Shown here in pieces: positions 1-12,200 of a stretch of DNA of 64,000 nucleotides. The notes beneath the pieces were generated by a model, which saw only the letters and a list, made by a program, of their open reading frames with translations, was not told the DNA's origin and ran no database searches. Origin of the DNA: Tanypteryx hageni (lineage: Eukaryota > Arthropoda > Insecta > Odonata > Petaluridae); NCBI GenBank assembly GCA_028673005.1, contig CM054114.1:13698516-13762515 (forward strand). The letters are read 5' to 3'. Position 1 is the stretch's first letter. Every line of letters begins with the position of its first letter. A program made the position numbers and the translations under genes.

Positions 1-110
1 AAATCAATGCTACAGTTATTCATGCAACAAAAAAAACAATGGGATTCATGAATAATTAATTGTCACATAAATGGTTTTTATCATTCTAACTCGTATCGAA
101 TGAGGAGTTA

Positions 111-724
111 TTAGTTTTTAGGCATTGATGGAATCAGTCCAGGCTCCTCCTCCTGGTCATCTGAATTGCCAGAAGTCAAATCGAGTTCTCCAACCGATGG
201 AGTATTTAGAGATTCGGATGTACTTCGGATAAATTTCCAAATGTCAGGAAATTTATCTCCAATAAGTTCAAAGTTATTAGGTGCATTCATGTTGGAGTTG
301 GGTAAATGTATTGTGATGGCGTCTGCGCTACTCCCGCTGAAACCTCCGTGCCCGGCAGATACGGCTTTGGAATCAGCTTTAGATCCGGATAGCCCTCCTG
401 GGCAAGCGGATAACGATTTTGCTTCCGAGGTTGAGCCTGAGATACCTCCTGGAACGGAAGAATAGGAATTGGCGCCCGCGATAGCCCCGGTGATGGTATC
501 TGGACCGGCATTCGTAGTAGGGGCGCCCGTGTTAGAGCCGGAAATGCCTAATGGTGCAGTTGTCAGTGGGTTTGCTCCGGAGATTGAGGCGTAAATTCCT
601 TTCGACTCCTCGGTGTCATTCGCTACGGAAATATCTGAAGGCACATCGTATTTCCCGTCGGATCCAACGCTTGAAGGGCTTATTCCTGCATTCATGTTGT
701 TAGAGCCAGCATTTCCTGGCAATG
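111..724 (-). CDS. 17-residue-repeat protein, main exon, unit 1
   Basis: The 203-codon frame is intact. Compared with the majority sequence it has seven replacements (S44Y, N81I, F87Y, G107C, P125H, G166R, K193E) and almost no silent changes by eye. Two replacements fall on the Pro/Gly frame of the 17-residue repeats. The candidate upstream exon (minus strand, 860-803) is present with its ATG. The acceptor AG is at 726-725. Confidence 0.55.
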
Positions 725-755
725 CTGCAAGTTATAAGAAAATAAGAGAAATCTT
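725..755 (-). promoter_or_regulatory. Predicted 3' splice acceptor of the repeat-protein exon (shown for unit 1)
   Basis: Read on the minus strand, a pyrimidine-rich run ends in TTGCAG directly before the exon. In every other unit a CTAAT branch-like element lies about 16 nt upstream; unit 1 has CTTAT there. The same interval also translates in frame as a signal-like K-I-S-L-I-F-L, stop, L-A-A-L-P-G-N-A, so a decayed signal peptide is the competing explanation. Confidence 0.4.
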
Positions 756-802
756 TATTTTCTGAATAAAAAAATCATGAATTTCTTGATTCACCTAGTG
801 AC

Positions 803-860
803 CGCAGATTACTCTCGATGCGTTAAGTAGGAATGTAAACAGAACATGTGCGTTAAACAT
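803..860 (-). other. Candidate signal-peptide exon 1 of the repeat-protein gene (shown for unit 1)
   Basis: An ATG at 860-858 opens a 58-nt stretch encoding MFNAHVLFTFLLNASRVIC plus one base. Splicing from GTCACT (802-797) to the TTGCAG acceptor (ending 725) removes 78 nt, joins in phase 1 (G + CA = Ala), and gives a 223-residue product with a hydrophobic N-terminus. The intron length suits an arthropod and the branch-like CTAAT is well placed, but GTCACT is a poor donor. The better donor CTAG|GTGAAT nearby is out of use because the frame stops at that TAG. Equivalent stretches exist in all units; units 6, 8 and 9 have a 1-bp deletion and unit 10 has lost the ATG. Confidence 0.3.
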
Positions 861-935
861 TTATCGTGATCTCAAATACGATTCCACCCTAAGGAAAGAT
901 ATATGTTATGATTATCATGAGCAAAACGAGCTATG

Positions 936-945
936 CATATATACA
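936..945 (-). promoter_or_regulatory. TATA-like box upstream of candidate exon 1 (shown for unit 1)
   Basis: The minus strand reads GTATATATGC here, about 80 nt before the candidate ATG at 860. That leaves room for a start site about 30 nt downstream and a leader of roughly 45 nt. The same motif sits at the same place in the other units (for example near 27,130 and 63,790). AT-rich DNA makes TATA-like strings common, so this rests on position only. Confidence 0.25.
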
Positions 946-3900
946 AAGTTTTAGTTTTCTTAAAGAATCATTTCCCTTTCAATGACGAAAATTAATCACT
1001 GGTGACGAGTCTGTAAAAATTCAAAAACTTCCATTTCGATAAATTGCCATTATATTTATTATTGATAGTATCATTCAATTGAAGCTGAGTTAAATTAGAT
1101 GTGCCCTGAAAACTAACCTTTTGATTCAATCTGGGCCAAAATGGCACACAATGCCACCAATAACTAAGTTGCCACCCGGATCATCCTTCAAAATCGAGGA
1201 ATACTAAAAAAAAGCTCACTGTCTTCCACACAAGCTCCAAAGGTTTAGGAGACACGAAGCGTCAGCACACCTCGGCGACGACCATACGAATGGTTGAAGA
1301 AAAAATCAAGGGCTGGCGAGCAATAACTGCATTGTGAAATGTTTTACGTCAGCTGGGTACTGGCTCGTAGAAATGTAATAAAACAGCGATTCACGGTATC
1401 CATAATCCGTTTATGCGGTTTCATAGAATCTTCTTAATGTGGCATTTTTGCTAATGACGCGTTTTCTGAGTGATTCTCTGAGAATTTCGACTTGGATTTC
1501 GGAATCCGCTTAAATTAATATTTCTAAAAGGAATTAGAGGTAAAATTGATACAAGAACGTACATTTTCTTTGGAGTCTTTGAAATTCTCTATTTTAAAAC
1601 ATCCGACACAATTGAAAAATTTGATATTGCGTATTTTTATTTCATCTATAACGCATTGAAAACATGGAGTTTTCTTCCATTATGCCAGTCCGCAATCATA
1701 ACGTATACCGTTTGTTTAAAAAGTTTATACCATCCTAAGTTACGAAACCAATTGAAACAACGATAAATTTTTTAAGGCAGTGGTAGAGTGTGAAAAATGC
1801 CATATCGATTGAGATTGAGTCCCGTCGTTATTTTCCGTTTGGCTTTAAACGGATATTAAAATTTCATCATGGCCGGCCTCTTTGTAAACGTTATCAGAGT
1901 TAGATTATGTTTGTTCACAATGACTGTATTAACGAAAGCGAAATTTTATTTATTTCCATGTATTGGCAAGATGGATTATTATCTATTAAATATTAATCCA
2001 CTGTGGGTGATTGTTTTATAAATGATCCCTTTAATTTTTTATACGATTTCAAAGACTTACTAGAAAAGAATATAGTACGATTTTCTTGAATCAACATTTG
2101 CCGCTATTTATTAAATCGTTGTTTACAAATATTTTCAAACTTCATGATATCTGCTGAATCAATTCCAGCTTTCAGACATGCAATATATACGTATTTCGTA
2201 GTAGCTTTTTATATGTACAAAATATTAACCAGTGCACTTATACACTAAAGCTTACTTAGTGCTACATTTATTCTCACGTCATTTCATGGGGGTTTTTTAT
2301 TAGACCCAATATGGCAATAATTCAGGAAAACACATGCGATATTTCGTTATCAATTTTAAAAGACTTGCTTACTTTTCATATGCATGCTCTTATGGAAAGC
2401 TATGGCGGTATTGTTGTTAACTGGAGTGATTATATAAGACGTACCATTCGTATGATGACATTCCTTGTTCAGTGAGAGTAATATTGTTCTTCTAAAGCAG
2501 ACCAGTTATAGAAATATTTTGGGCACGTGGATGATCCCGGATATTTTCCGACCAGAATATATAATTTATGGTGCCTTTCTTAAAACCAGACAACAACATT
2601 TTCATAGCGTTTGCACACTCATTATTCTCCTCATTATTGTACTTCAGATCAACCCGGTAGCTTAGGTAAACTAATGGAATGTTTGCAATTGCAAGCTTCA
2701 TATTCTTACAAATCAGAATATGAAAGAGCATTCACGCCAGTGTTCTGGTAAATCGACGATATCGTTATCATGGGAAATGAAACATAAATGCTGCCATACG
2801 TTTACCAATTGTATTTATATTTATTTAAACGTTATATTTGTCTTTTCAAAATTTTATAAACTTAATTTTCGAATTTTTACGAAGCGACATTATTCAAATA
2901 GAGCGATTGAGAAATAATTACATGTTCATCAATTACATTTAACAGCAGTATTATTTATAATTTCTGCACTAACACCCGCCGTTTTGACTAACGGAAATGG
3001 CGTCCCTATCTTCATCGAAATCTTAGATACGGTTCGTTGGCTTGCGATAGTGACTTTAAATTGCTGGACGGAATAAATGACTCTTTCTAGTCATTCTCCA
3101 CTAATACATGTTTAGAAATCTCCTTAAAAAATTATAGACAGATGACATTACTCCACATTTCGCAATCGTATTTCAGAAGATGGACGATTGTACGGGACGC
3201 AGTGACTGTGTCATCAATTTTTCGTTTAACAATATCCCAACGAAATATTTTTAAATTTCTCAAGTATCGGAACTCTAAAAATAAAAATTATTATTCCAGG
3301 ATACATGAATATCATAGCGGCATATATAGAGACCTCGAACTCCAAAACACTAACTGGTCCTTTACAAGTCATTGTTTTAAACTAGGGTTCATTCGATTGA
3401 AATCCAAGAGTTGACAAAAATATTGCAATTGAAAAGTGCAATCATAACGATAATCATATTATTTCGTTGGTTTCAATTCATTTATCAAATTATTTACATC
3501 GAATCTAACACACAGTTTCGTAAAATCGAATGCAGCTGAACTACTTGAAAAATATGCAAAGTAGAATATTAGTTTGTTCATTAAGGATAATTTAAAATTA
3601 TTTTGATATCTTAACTTCGCTTAATACATTCGCAATTATTTGATGTGTGCTACCATTCACAACATTCAGTTTATATTGCAGAAATAAGAAAAGGGGTACC
3701 TGATTTATGTTAAAATGGGAAACGAGTGGAGGATGTCTTGATCATTAAAATATATTGCAAAACCCTTATTATTGAGGAATGCTAAATGGCGCTTATTTTT
3801 CTACATAATCGTTGTCATTCGAAGACATATGTGACGCTTCCGCAGCCATGATTGTAACATTTGTTCAAGCATTTATCGAATGATTGATTGCATTTGATAG

Positions 3901-4206
3901 GTAGACTTAAAACACGGGGTTTTTAATCGGCCACCTTATGAAGATAGACCGTTCCGCATTTCTACGAAGCATAACTTCGCAACGGATCAGCTTCTGATTT
4001 ATTCCTATCCCGATGTCAGACTCTCCGTTGACGAAAATTAGGAAAAATGAATCTGTACAATTTGTGCCTCTAAGGAAGATTTTATTATTTGCTAACCAAA
4101 TCAATGCTACAGTTATTCATGCAACATAAAAAACAATGGGATTCATGAATAATTAATTGTACATAAATGGTTTTTATCATTCTAACTCGTATCGAATAAG
4201 GAGTTA

Positions 4207-4820
4207 TTAGTTTTTAGGCATTGATGGAATCAGTCCAGGCTTCTCCTCCTGGTCATCTGAATTGCCAGAAGTCAAATCGAGTTCTCCAACCGATGGAGTA
4301 TTTAGAGATTCGGATGTACTTCCGATAAATTTCCAAATGTCAGGAAAATTATCTCCAATAAGTTCAAAGTTATTAGGTGCATTCATGTTGGAGTTGGGTA
4401 AATGTATTGTGATGGCGTCTGCGCTACTCCCGCTGAAACCTCCGGTCCCGGCAGATACGGCTTTGGAATCAGCTTTAGATCCGGATAGCCCTCCTGGGCC
4501 AGCGGATAATAATTTTGCTTCCGAGGTTGAGACTGAGATACCTCCTGGAACGGAAGAAAAGGAATTGGCGCCCGCGTTAGCACCGGTGATGGTATCTGGA
4601 CCGGCATTCGTAGTAGGGGCGCCCGTGTTAGTGCCGGAAATGCCTAATGGTGCAGTTGTCAGTGGGTTTGCTCCGGAGATTGAGGCGGAAATTCCTTTCG
4701 ACTCCTCGGTGTCATTCGCTACGGAAATATCTGAAGGCACATCGTATTTCCCGTCGGATCCAACGCTTGAAGGGCTTATTCCTGCATTCCTGTTATTAGA
4801 GCCAGCATTTCCTGGCAATG
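4207..4820 (-). CDS. 17-residue-repeat protein, main exon, unit 2
   Basis: The frame is intact. Replacements from the majority are M10R, S63T, G96V, S103L, P125T and K157N. M10R removes the only early ATG of the frame, so translation here cannot start at codon 10 and would need an upstream exon. The retrotransposon lies upstream of this copy in the sense of transcription, about 2.6 kb from the exon edge. Confidence 0.55.
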
Positions 4821-7445
4821 CTGCAAGTTATAAGAAAATTAGAGAAATCTTTATTTTCTGAATAAAAAAATCATGAATTTCTTGATTCACCTAGTGACCG
4901 CAGATTACTCTCGATGCGTTAAGTAGGAATGTAAACAGAACATGTGCGTCAAACATTTATCGTGATCTCAAATACGATTCCACCCTAAGGAAAGATATAT
5001 GTTATGATTATCATGAGCAAAACGAGCTATGCATATATACAAGGTTTTAGTTTTCTTAAAGAATCCTTTCCCTTTCAATGACGAAAATTAATCACTGGTG
5101 ACGAGTCTGTAAAAATTCAAAAACTTCCATTTCGATAAATTGCCATTATATTTATTATTGATAGTATCATTCAATTGCAGCTGAGTTAAATTAGATGTGC
5201 TCGGAAAAATAACCTTTTGATTCAAACTGGGCCAAAATGGCACACATGGCCACCAATAACGAAGTTGCCACACGGATCATCCTTCAAAATCGAGGAATTC
5301 TAAAAAAAAAGCTCACTGTCTTCCACACAAGCTCCAAAGGTTTAGGAGACACGAAGCGTCAGCACACCTCGGCGACGACCATACGAATGGTTGAAGAAAA
5401 AATCAAGGGCTGGCGAGCAATAACTGCATTGTGAAATGTTTTACGTCAGCTGGGTACTGGCTCGTATAAATATAATAAAACAGCAATTCACGGTATCCAT
5501 AATCCGTTTATGCGGTTTCATAGAATCTTCTTATCGTGGCATTTTTGATAATGACGCGTTTTCTGAGTGATTCTCTGAGAATTTCGACTTGGATTTCGGA
5601 ATCCGCTTAAATTATTATTTCTAAAAGGAATTACAGGTAAAATTGATACTAGAACGTACATTTTCTTTGGAGTCTTTGAAATTCTCTATTTTAAAACATC
5701 CGACACAATTGAAAAATTTGATATTGCGTATTATTATTTCATCTATAACGCATTGAAAGCATGGAGTTTTCTTCCATTATGCCAGTCCGCAAGTATAACG
5801 TATGCAGTTTGTTTTAAAAGTTTATACCATCCTAAGTTACGAAACCAATTGAAACAACGATAAATTTTTTAAGGCAGTGGTAGAGTGTGAAAAATGAAAT
5901 CTCGATTGAGATTGAGTTCCGTCGTTATTTTCCGTTTGGCCTTAAACGGATATTAAAATTTCATCATGACCAGCCTCTTTGTAAACGTTATCAGAGTTAG
6001 ATTATGTTTGTTCACAATGACTATTAACGAAAGCGAAATTTTATTTATTTCCATGTATTGGCAAGATGGATTATTATCTATTAAATATTAATCCACTGTG
6101 GGTGATTGTTTTATAAATGATACCTTTAATTTTTATACAATTTTAAAGACTTACTAGAAAAGTATATACTACGATTTTCTTGAATCAACATTTGCCGCTA
6201 TTTATTAAATCGTTTTTTACAAATATTTGCAATCTTCATGATATCTGCTGAATCAATTCCAGCTTTCAGACATGCAATATATACGTATTTCGTAGTAACT
6301 TTTTATATGTACAAAATATTAACCAGTGCACTTATACACTAAAGCTTACTTAGTGCTATATTTAAACTGACGTCATTTCAGGGGGGTTTTTTATTAGACC
6401 CAATATGGCAATAATTCAGGAAACGCACATGCGATATTTCGTTATCAAATTTAAAAGACTTGCTTACTTTTCATATGCATGCTCTTATGGAAAGCTATGG
6501 CGGTATTGTTGTTAATTGGAGTGATTATATAAGACGTACCGTTCGTATGATGACTTTCCTTTTTCAGTGACAGTAATATTGTTCTTCTAAAGCAGACCAG
6601 TTATAGAAATATTTTGGGCACGTGGATGATCCCGGATATTTTCCGACCAGAATATATAATTCATAGTGCCTTTCTCAGAACCAGACAACAACATTTTCAT
6701 AGCCTTTGCACACTCATTATTTTCCTCATGATTGTACTTCAGATCAACCCGGTAGCTTAGGTAAACTAATGGAATGTTTGCAATTGCAAGGTACATATTC
6801 TTACAAATCAGAATATGAAAGAGCATTCACGCCAGTGTTCTGGTAAATCGACGATATCGTTATCATAGGAAATGAAACATAAATGCTACCATATGTTTAC
6901 CAATTGTATTTATATTTATTTAAACGTTATATTTGTCTTTTAAAAATTTTATTAACTTAGTTTTCAAATTTTTACGAAGCGACATTATTCAAATAGAGCG
7001 ATTGAGAAATAATTACATGTTCATCAATTACATTTAACAGCAGTATTTTTTATAATTTCTGCACTAACACCCGCCGTTTTGACTAATGGAAATGGCGTCC
7101 CTATCTTCATCGAAGTCTTAGATACGGTTCGTTGGCTTGCGATAGTGCCTTTAAATTGCTGGACGGAATAAATGACTCTTTCTAGTCATTCTCCACTAAA
7201 ACATGTTTAGAAATCTCCTTACAAAATTATAGACAGATGACATTACTCCACATTTCGCAATCGTATTTCAGAAGATGGACGATTGTACGGGACGCAGTGA
7301 CTGTGTCATCAATTTTTCGTTTAACAATATCCCAACGAAATATTTTTAAATTTCTCAAGTATCGGAACTCTAAAAATAAAAAGTATTATTCCAGGATACA
7401 TGAATATCATAGCGGCATATATAGAGACCTCGAACTCCAATACAC

Positions 7446-7450
7446 TAACT
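7446..7450. repeat. Target-site duplication TAACT, left copy
   Basis: TAACT ends the left flank and reappears at the right flank; empty sites in other units have it once. The 5-bp length is read against the empty-site sequence. Confidence 0.85.
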
Positions 7451-7452
7451 AA

Positions 7453-7494
7453 CAGTCTTAGTCTAATGCTCGTCAGTCTTAGTCTAATGCTCGT
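7453..7494 (+). repeat. Duplicated 21-bp motif at the retrotransposon 5' end
   Basis: CAGTCTTAGTCTAATGCTCGT occurs twice in direct succession (7453-7473 and 7474-7494), 2 bp inside the element. Short 5' tandem repeats are seen in some non-LTR elements and can form part of an internal promoter; that role is inference here. Confidence 0.8.
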
Positions 7495-7566
7495 GGTAGC
7501 CTGACGTGCCTTCAGGTCGCTCCGTCCCCTTTCACTTTCCATTTTTAGCCATCCTGACCGCTGAAT

Positions 7567-8268
7567 ATGCCGCCGAAGGCTTTAAAGAAGGACGTTGAGT
7601 CCGATAGCACGGAGTTCCGTGCTATGATGGAAACGGTTATGAAGACCATGTCTTCATTTCAAGATGAACTGAGCCAAATCCATAAGGAATATACTCCTAA
7701 GAGAAAAGAATCCCTTTCATCCTTAGAGGATAGATTCAACAGCTTCCGAACAAAAGTGATCGAAGACTTCCGCCGTCTCTCTGACCGCTTTATTGATCTA
7801 GAGAAGAAAGGCGTGGAATTGGATGAGAGACAAGACGCCTTAGAGCAGTACTCCCGACGCAACTGTCTTCTCATTCATGGTGTAACGGAGAAGGAGAATG
7901 AAGATTGCTTACTTCTAGTGACTAAATTCTTCAAGGACGAAGTAAAAGAAGAGATCGACATGCAGCGTCTTTCCAGAGCTATCATCGTCAGGTTTTTATC
8001 CTATCAGGAATGAGACAAGGTGTGGAGAAACAAGAGACGCCTCAAAGGTACCAATTTTCTTGTCACCGAGTCGCTTACCTCTACGCGAAAAAAGTTATTG
8101 CAAGAGGTAAAAATGTTGACAGGACCACGTGGGGTCTGGACGCAAGACGGGAAAATAGTTGTCCTGCATGACGGCAGCAGACGGTTTATCTCCACCATGA
8201 GAGATTTAGAGGCATTGAAGCGGGCCTGGCCCTCTCAGAAATCAACTCCGGGGGACGGACGTCGCTAA
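7567..8268 (+). pseudogene. Retrotransposon ORF1 (L1ORF1p-like), broken by an in-frame TGA
   Basis: ATG at 7567 opens a 148-codon frame that stops at TGA 8011-8013; the same frame then continues open to 8268. Residues ~20-95 are charged with heptad-like spacing (coiled coil, for trimerisation). RRNCLLIHGV at 97-106 looks like the start of the RRM-like nucleic-acid-binding domain. The part after the stop (VWRNKRRLKGT, GVWTQDGKIVV) matches the expected C-terminal domain. TGA stands where CGA (Arg) would fit, consistent with a CpG transition. The stretch around LSRAIIVRF seems short for the family and may have lost a few residues. The product would bind element RNA and chaperone it. Confidence 0.8.
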
Positions 8269-9207
8269 GTAACCTTACGAGCAAGACTTTGGATTTGCTT
8301 AGAAACTGACAAAGACCACTACGGCATAATCATTAGGTAACATCTGTCGTGCGTACTACATTGTGCTACTTGAGTTCCTGTTTTCCACTAACTCCGTTTT
8401 TGTCATCGCCTGGCATCCCCGTTCCTGCATTTGCTGATTCTCGGCTGTTTTCCGTGTTCTGAGAGAAGAAAGAAGCTCCCTGTGCGTTTCCGTCCCCCCT
8501 TCTTTAGCAGCGAGTTTCTTTTCTTTCTTTTTCTCTTTTCTTTCTTTCTTTCCCTCCCTTACGTGGCGTCCCAAGTGAAAATTAGTGCCTGTGTATATTA
8601 GTGTCTGTTTATATTAGTGCCTGTGTTTATTAGTGCTCGTGTATATTAGTGCCTGTGTATATTAGTGCCTGTATTTATCTGTCTCCCCTACATCCCTAGT
8701 TCTCCCAAGTTAATTCATTCATAGCCCCTCATTTCTCTAGTGTCAGTTCTCCCCACAGTGTTTTCATTTTCGGTTCTCTCTAGTGCAATTTCTACCAAAA
8801 TCTAATCCAAAGAGCCCCTATTTCCCAATGCTAGTGCTCCACGTAGTGTTTTATTCCAATCATCTCACCAGTGCAAATAAGTGTCTGTAGTTATCTGTCT
8901 CCCTTCCACCCTTAGTGCTCCCAAAGCCGTTTCCCAATAGCTCTTACTCCACAGTGTTAGTGTTCCACTAAGTGTTTTATTCCACTCACTCGATAAGTTC
9001 CTTTAGCTCTCTAGGGCAGTTCTCATATCCCTACAGTGCAGTGCTCGCGCCTTCCTGTGCTCCTCTGTTTTCCTTTGCAATTAGTTTATAACTTATCCTT
9101 TACTTGACCTGTGTGTATTTTCCTGCTTTCTCATTATACATTGCAATATTGTATTGTGTCTTGTATTCCTAACTTTGCGCATCCTACTCTATAAAATATC
9201 CTCACCT
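8269..9207 (+). other. Inter-ORF region of the retrotransposon with a degenerate ~16-bp repeat
   Basis: No frame of interest lies here. From about 8581 to 8680 the motif ATTAGTGCCTGTGTAT recurs about six times with small changes. Related TAGTGCT/CAGTGTTTT words are scattered to about 9050. A polypyrimidine tract (TTTCTTTCTTTTTC and similar) spans about 8515-8560. The length is unusually long for an ORF1-ORF2 gap in this group. Confidence 0.7.
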
Positions 9208-12200
9208 ATGTTTAATTCTTCCCCTGGAATCTTGCCCACTAATAGCACTTCTTTCCCGTTCGTACCTCCCATCAGTAGACCCTCCCAGCAGGACGTTATG
9301 ACGCGCATTAGCTCTTCTGACTCTCCACCCCCCGCTGACCACCCTTTCCCCCGCTTTTCCCATTGCACTCAAAATAACAACACATGCCCTCTCTCGCCCA
9401 TCACCTCTTCCCCTGTCCCACCATATAACCTTAATACGCATGGTCCTCACACCCTCAACCCAGAGGCAGCAGAATTCTTACCCCCCCCTCCATTCCACTC
9501 CCGTCCCCACCCCCCTCACTACCTGCTATACATCCAGCCACAATCCGTACCTACTTTAACCCACATGCTCCTGATTTCATTCCTTCCCTAACTCAACCGC
9601 GTCCTTCCTTAGACCCAAATGCCTCTGAATTCTACCCATACGTATCTCCTGGTTCCGCATCTTCTAATCTTCTCCCTATCACTAATAAAAGCTTATCCTC
9701 ATATTGCAATTCCAATACAAAGGCCATTCTATCTGAACAGTTTAAGCCCTTTCCACGCTCCCTCCAGATCTTATATTTAAATGCTCAAAGCCTAACAGCA
9801 CATATCGAAGAACTCCGTGGTATACTACCTAACAATAAAGTACACATCATCGCTATTGCTGAGACCTGGTTGAAACCATCTATGTCTTCCTCTACTGTTA
9901 ACATTGACGGTTTTAAACTTTACCGCAACGATCGCGTTGGCAAAGGCGGCGGCGGTGTCGGAGTATATGTAAGAAACGATATTTCAACTAAATTTATTGA
10001 AAGTAGCGAATGTAATTACAGCAAAAGACCCGAATTTCTCTTTCTTGAATTGAAAATCTATTCACAGAAAATACTTTTCGGTATTTTCTACCGTCCACCC
10101 AAAATTGGTCATCTATCCGATATTGATGAAGTCATCTCTAATCACATTAACGATTACAATCATTTAATAATTACTGGCGATTTTAATGCCAATATACTCG
10201 CACCAAACCCTGATTCGACATATTTATATAACTCCTTCAACTCTCTAGGCCTTAGTATTCTACCTCTAAATGCTACTCACCATACTCCTACTTCCTCTAC
10301 CCTAATTGATTTAGCCGTTACCGCCAATCCTGACAAGGTTCTCGCGCATGGCCAACTCTCTGCTCCGGGAATCTCCGCACATGACATAATATACATTGCA
10401 TATTCAATAAGGAGCCCAACTCACAAGCCGAAATATATCACCTATAGGGACTTCAAAAACATAAACAATGAGAAGTTAATTGCTGACGCGTCTGCCATGC
10501 CTTGGTATTCTATTGAGTACATGGACGACATTAACGACAAGGTTGAGACTTTCAACAATTTTGCACAGTCATTAATCAACACTCACGCTCCACTAAAGAC
10601 TAAAAGAGTCTCTAAGCCCCATGCACCATGGCTCACAACAGACATCAAACTGATAATGAAGAGACGTGACAATGCCTTCCGCATTTTCAAAAATACAAAA
10701 ACACAGATCTCATTCAACCAATTTAAAAAACTAAGAAATAAAACTAAGCAACTTATCAGAAACTCTAAAACTCGGTACATTCATTCACTGTCCCGTCCAA
10801 ATTCTTCACAATCTGCTCTATGGAGTAACTTAAAATTATTTTGTATTGGAAAATTTAAGGATACACAACTTCCTCCTCATATTTGCCTTGATACACTTAA
10901 CACTCTATTCACCACTCCCCCAACTCCTGATGACAACGAAATAAAACAGAATCACATACACCACCTACTTCAACACACTCCTCCCACCACAGCATCACCA
11001 CCATTCCAATTTTCTCCTGTAACTCAGCTGGAAGTACTGAATTGTTTACGTAAAATCAAGTCCAGAGCATAAGGTGCTGACGAAATTCCAATAGTTTTCC
11101 TTCATAAGATTATTCATCTAGTGCTACCCGTCATCACTCATATATTCAATTGGTCGCTTATGCAAAACAAATTCCCATCGCAATGGAAACTCGCCATAGT
11201 CCGTCCCATACCTAAGAAAAGTCTTACTTCTGACATAACCGACTTTCGGCCCATCAGTTTACTTCCTGTATTATCAAAGGCATTTGAAAAGGTTTTACAT
11301 GAACAAATCACATATTTTCTAATTAGTAATAATATCCTCGATTCTCTACAATCAGGATTCCGAAAATCACACAGCACTACCACAGCACTCCTCAAAATCA
11401 CTGACGATATCAGATTAGCAATGGACAAAAGAGAAGTCACTATTATGACTCTTCTTGACTTTAGTAAAGCTTTTGACTCTGTAGATGTAAACATACTTCT
11501 AACCAAACTGCGCCTCATGAACTTCTCCTCAGATTCCCTAAACTTAATTAGTTCTTACCTGAATGATCGCTATCAAAAGGTCGTAACTGACAATCATTCC
11601 TCAAGATGGATTAAAGTGTCACGTGGCGTACCACAAGGTTCCACCCTCGGGCCACTGCTCTTCTCTCTGTACATTAATGATATATCTTCTCAGCTTGCTC
11701 ACTGTAAATACCACCTTTATGCTGATGATCTCCAAATCTATATGCACTCTCGCTCTATTGATCTCCATCTTATCATTGATAAAATGAACCATGACCTCAC
11801 TTCTTTATCCAAATGGAGCAATGTAAATTTCCTCAAAATTAATCCTTTAAAAAGTCAGTCTATTATTATTGGGTATCCCAAACTTCTCTCGTCACTAAAC
11901 TTCTCAGAACTTCCCCCAATTATGCTCAATAACTCTGTCATTCGTTTCCAAAAAACTGCAACCAATCTCGGGTTAGTATTCAATGACACATTGACCTGGA
12001 CTGATCATATAACTAAAATATGTAATACTGTTAACAGTTCACTTCACTCACTTAAAAGAATTAAAAGCATTACCCATTTCTCCCTTCGCAAGCGACTTAT
12101 CACCGCTCTTGTCCTTCCTCACCTTGATTACTGCGATACGGTCTATCAAGATCTATCTAACGAGCTATCTCTAAAATTGCAGCGTGCACAAAATTCCTGC

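Larger units (their letters stand above)
1..4097. repeat. Array unit 1
   Basis: This is the most divergent unit by eye. In its spacer the small plus-strand frame near 1141 is stopped by TAA, and an extra base near 3797 frameshifts the small minus-strand frame that starts with MAAEAS. The CRE-like octamer found in most other units reads TCACGTCA here. The stretch 3907-4104 is open on the minus strand as a 65-codon frame that other units close early. Confidence 0.95.
725..4097. other. AT-rich spacer of the unit (shown for unit 1)
   Basis: About 3.4 kb separates successive repeat-protein frames. Apart from the promoter-like motifs and short frames listed separately, I see no recognisable gene, tRNA, rRNA, inverted-repeat transposon or simple-sequence array in it. 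Homopolymer and dinucleotide runs are short. Equivalent spacers follow in every unit. Confidence 0.8.

Noticed and set aside
725..4097. An alternative genetic code (TAA/TAG read as Gln), since several spacer frames look like exons interrupted by one TAA or TAG
   Set aside because: The resident retrotransposon ORFs are long and use TAA/TAG only as lesions or ends, with ordinary CAA/CAG for Gln. Short interrupted frames are expected in AT-rich DNA.
3907..4104. A 65-codon minus-strand frame in unit 1 (contains VNGESDIGIGINQKLI)
   Set aside because: Open to an upstream start only in unit 1. Elsewhere a TAG precedes it and the tail differs. It looks protein-like but I have no splice support or homologue; it is left as a curiosity.
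5237..5434. A Tc1/mariner transposase remnant in each unit
   Set aside because: The resemblance is limited to a short basic TSATT...VEEKI stretch. No terminal inverted repeats, TA duplication or DDE motifs are visible around it.
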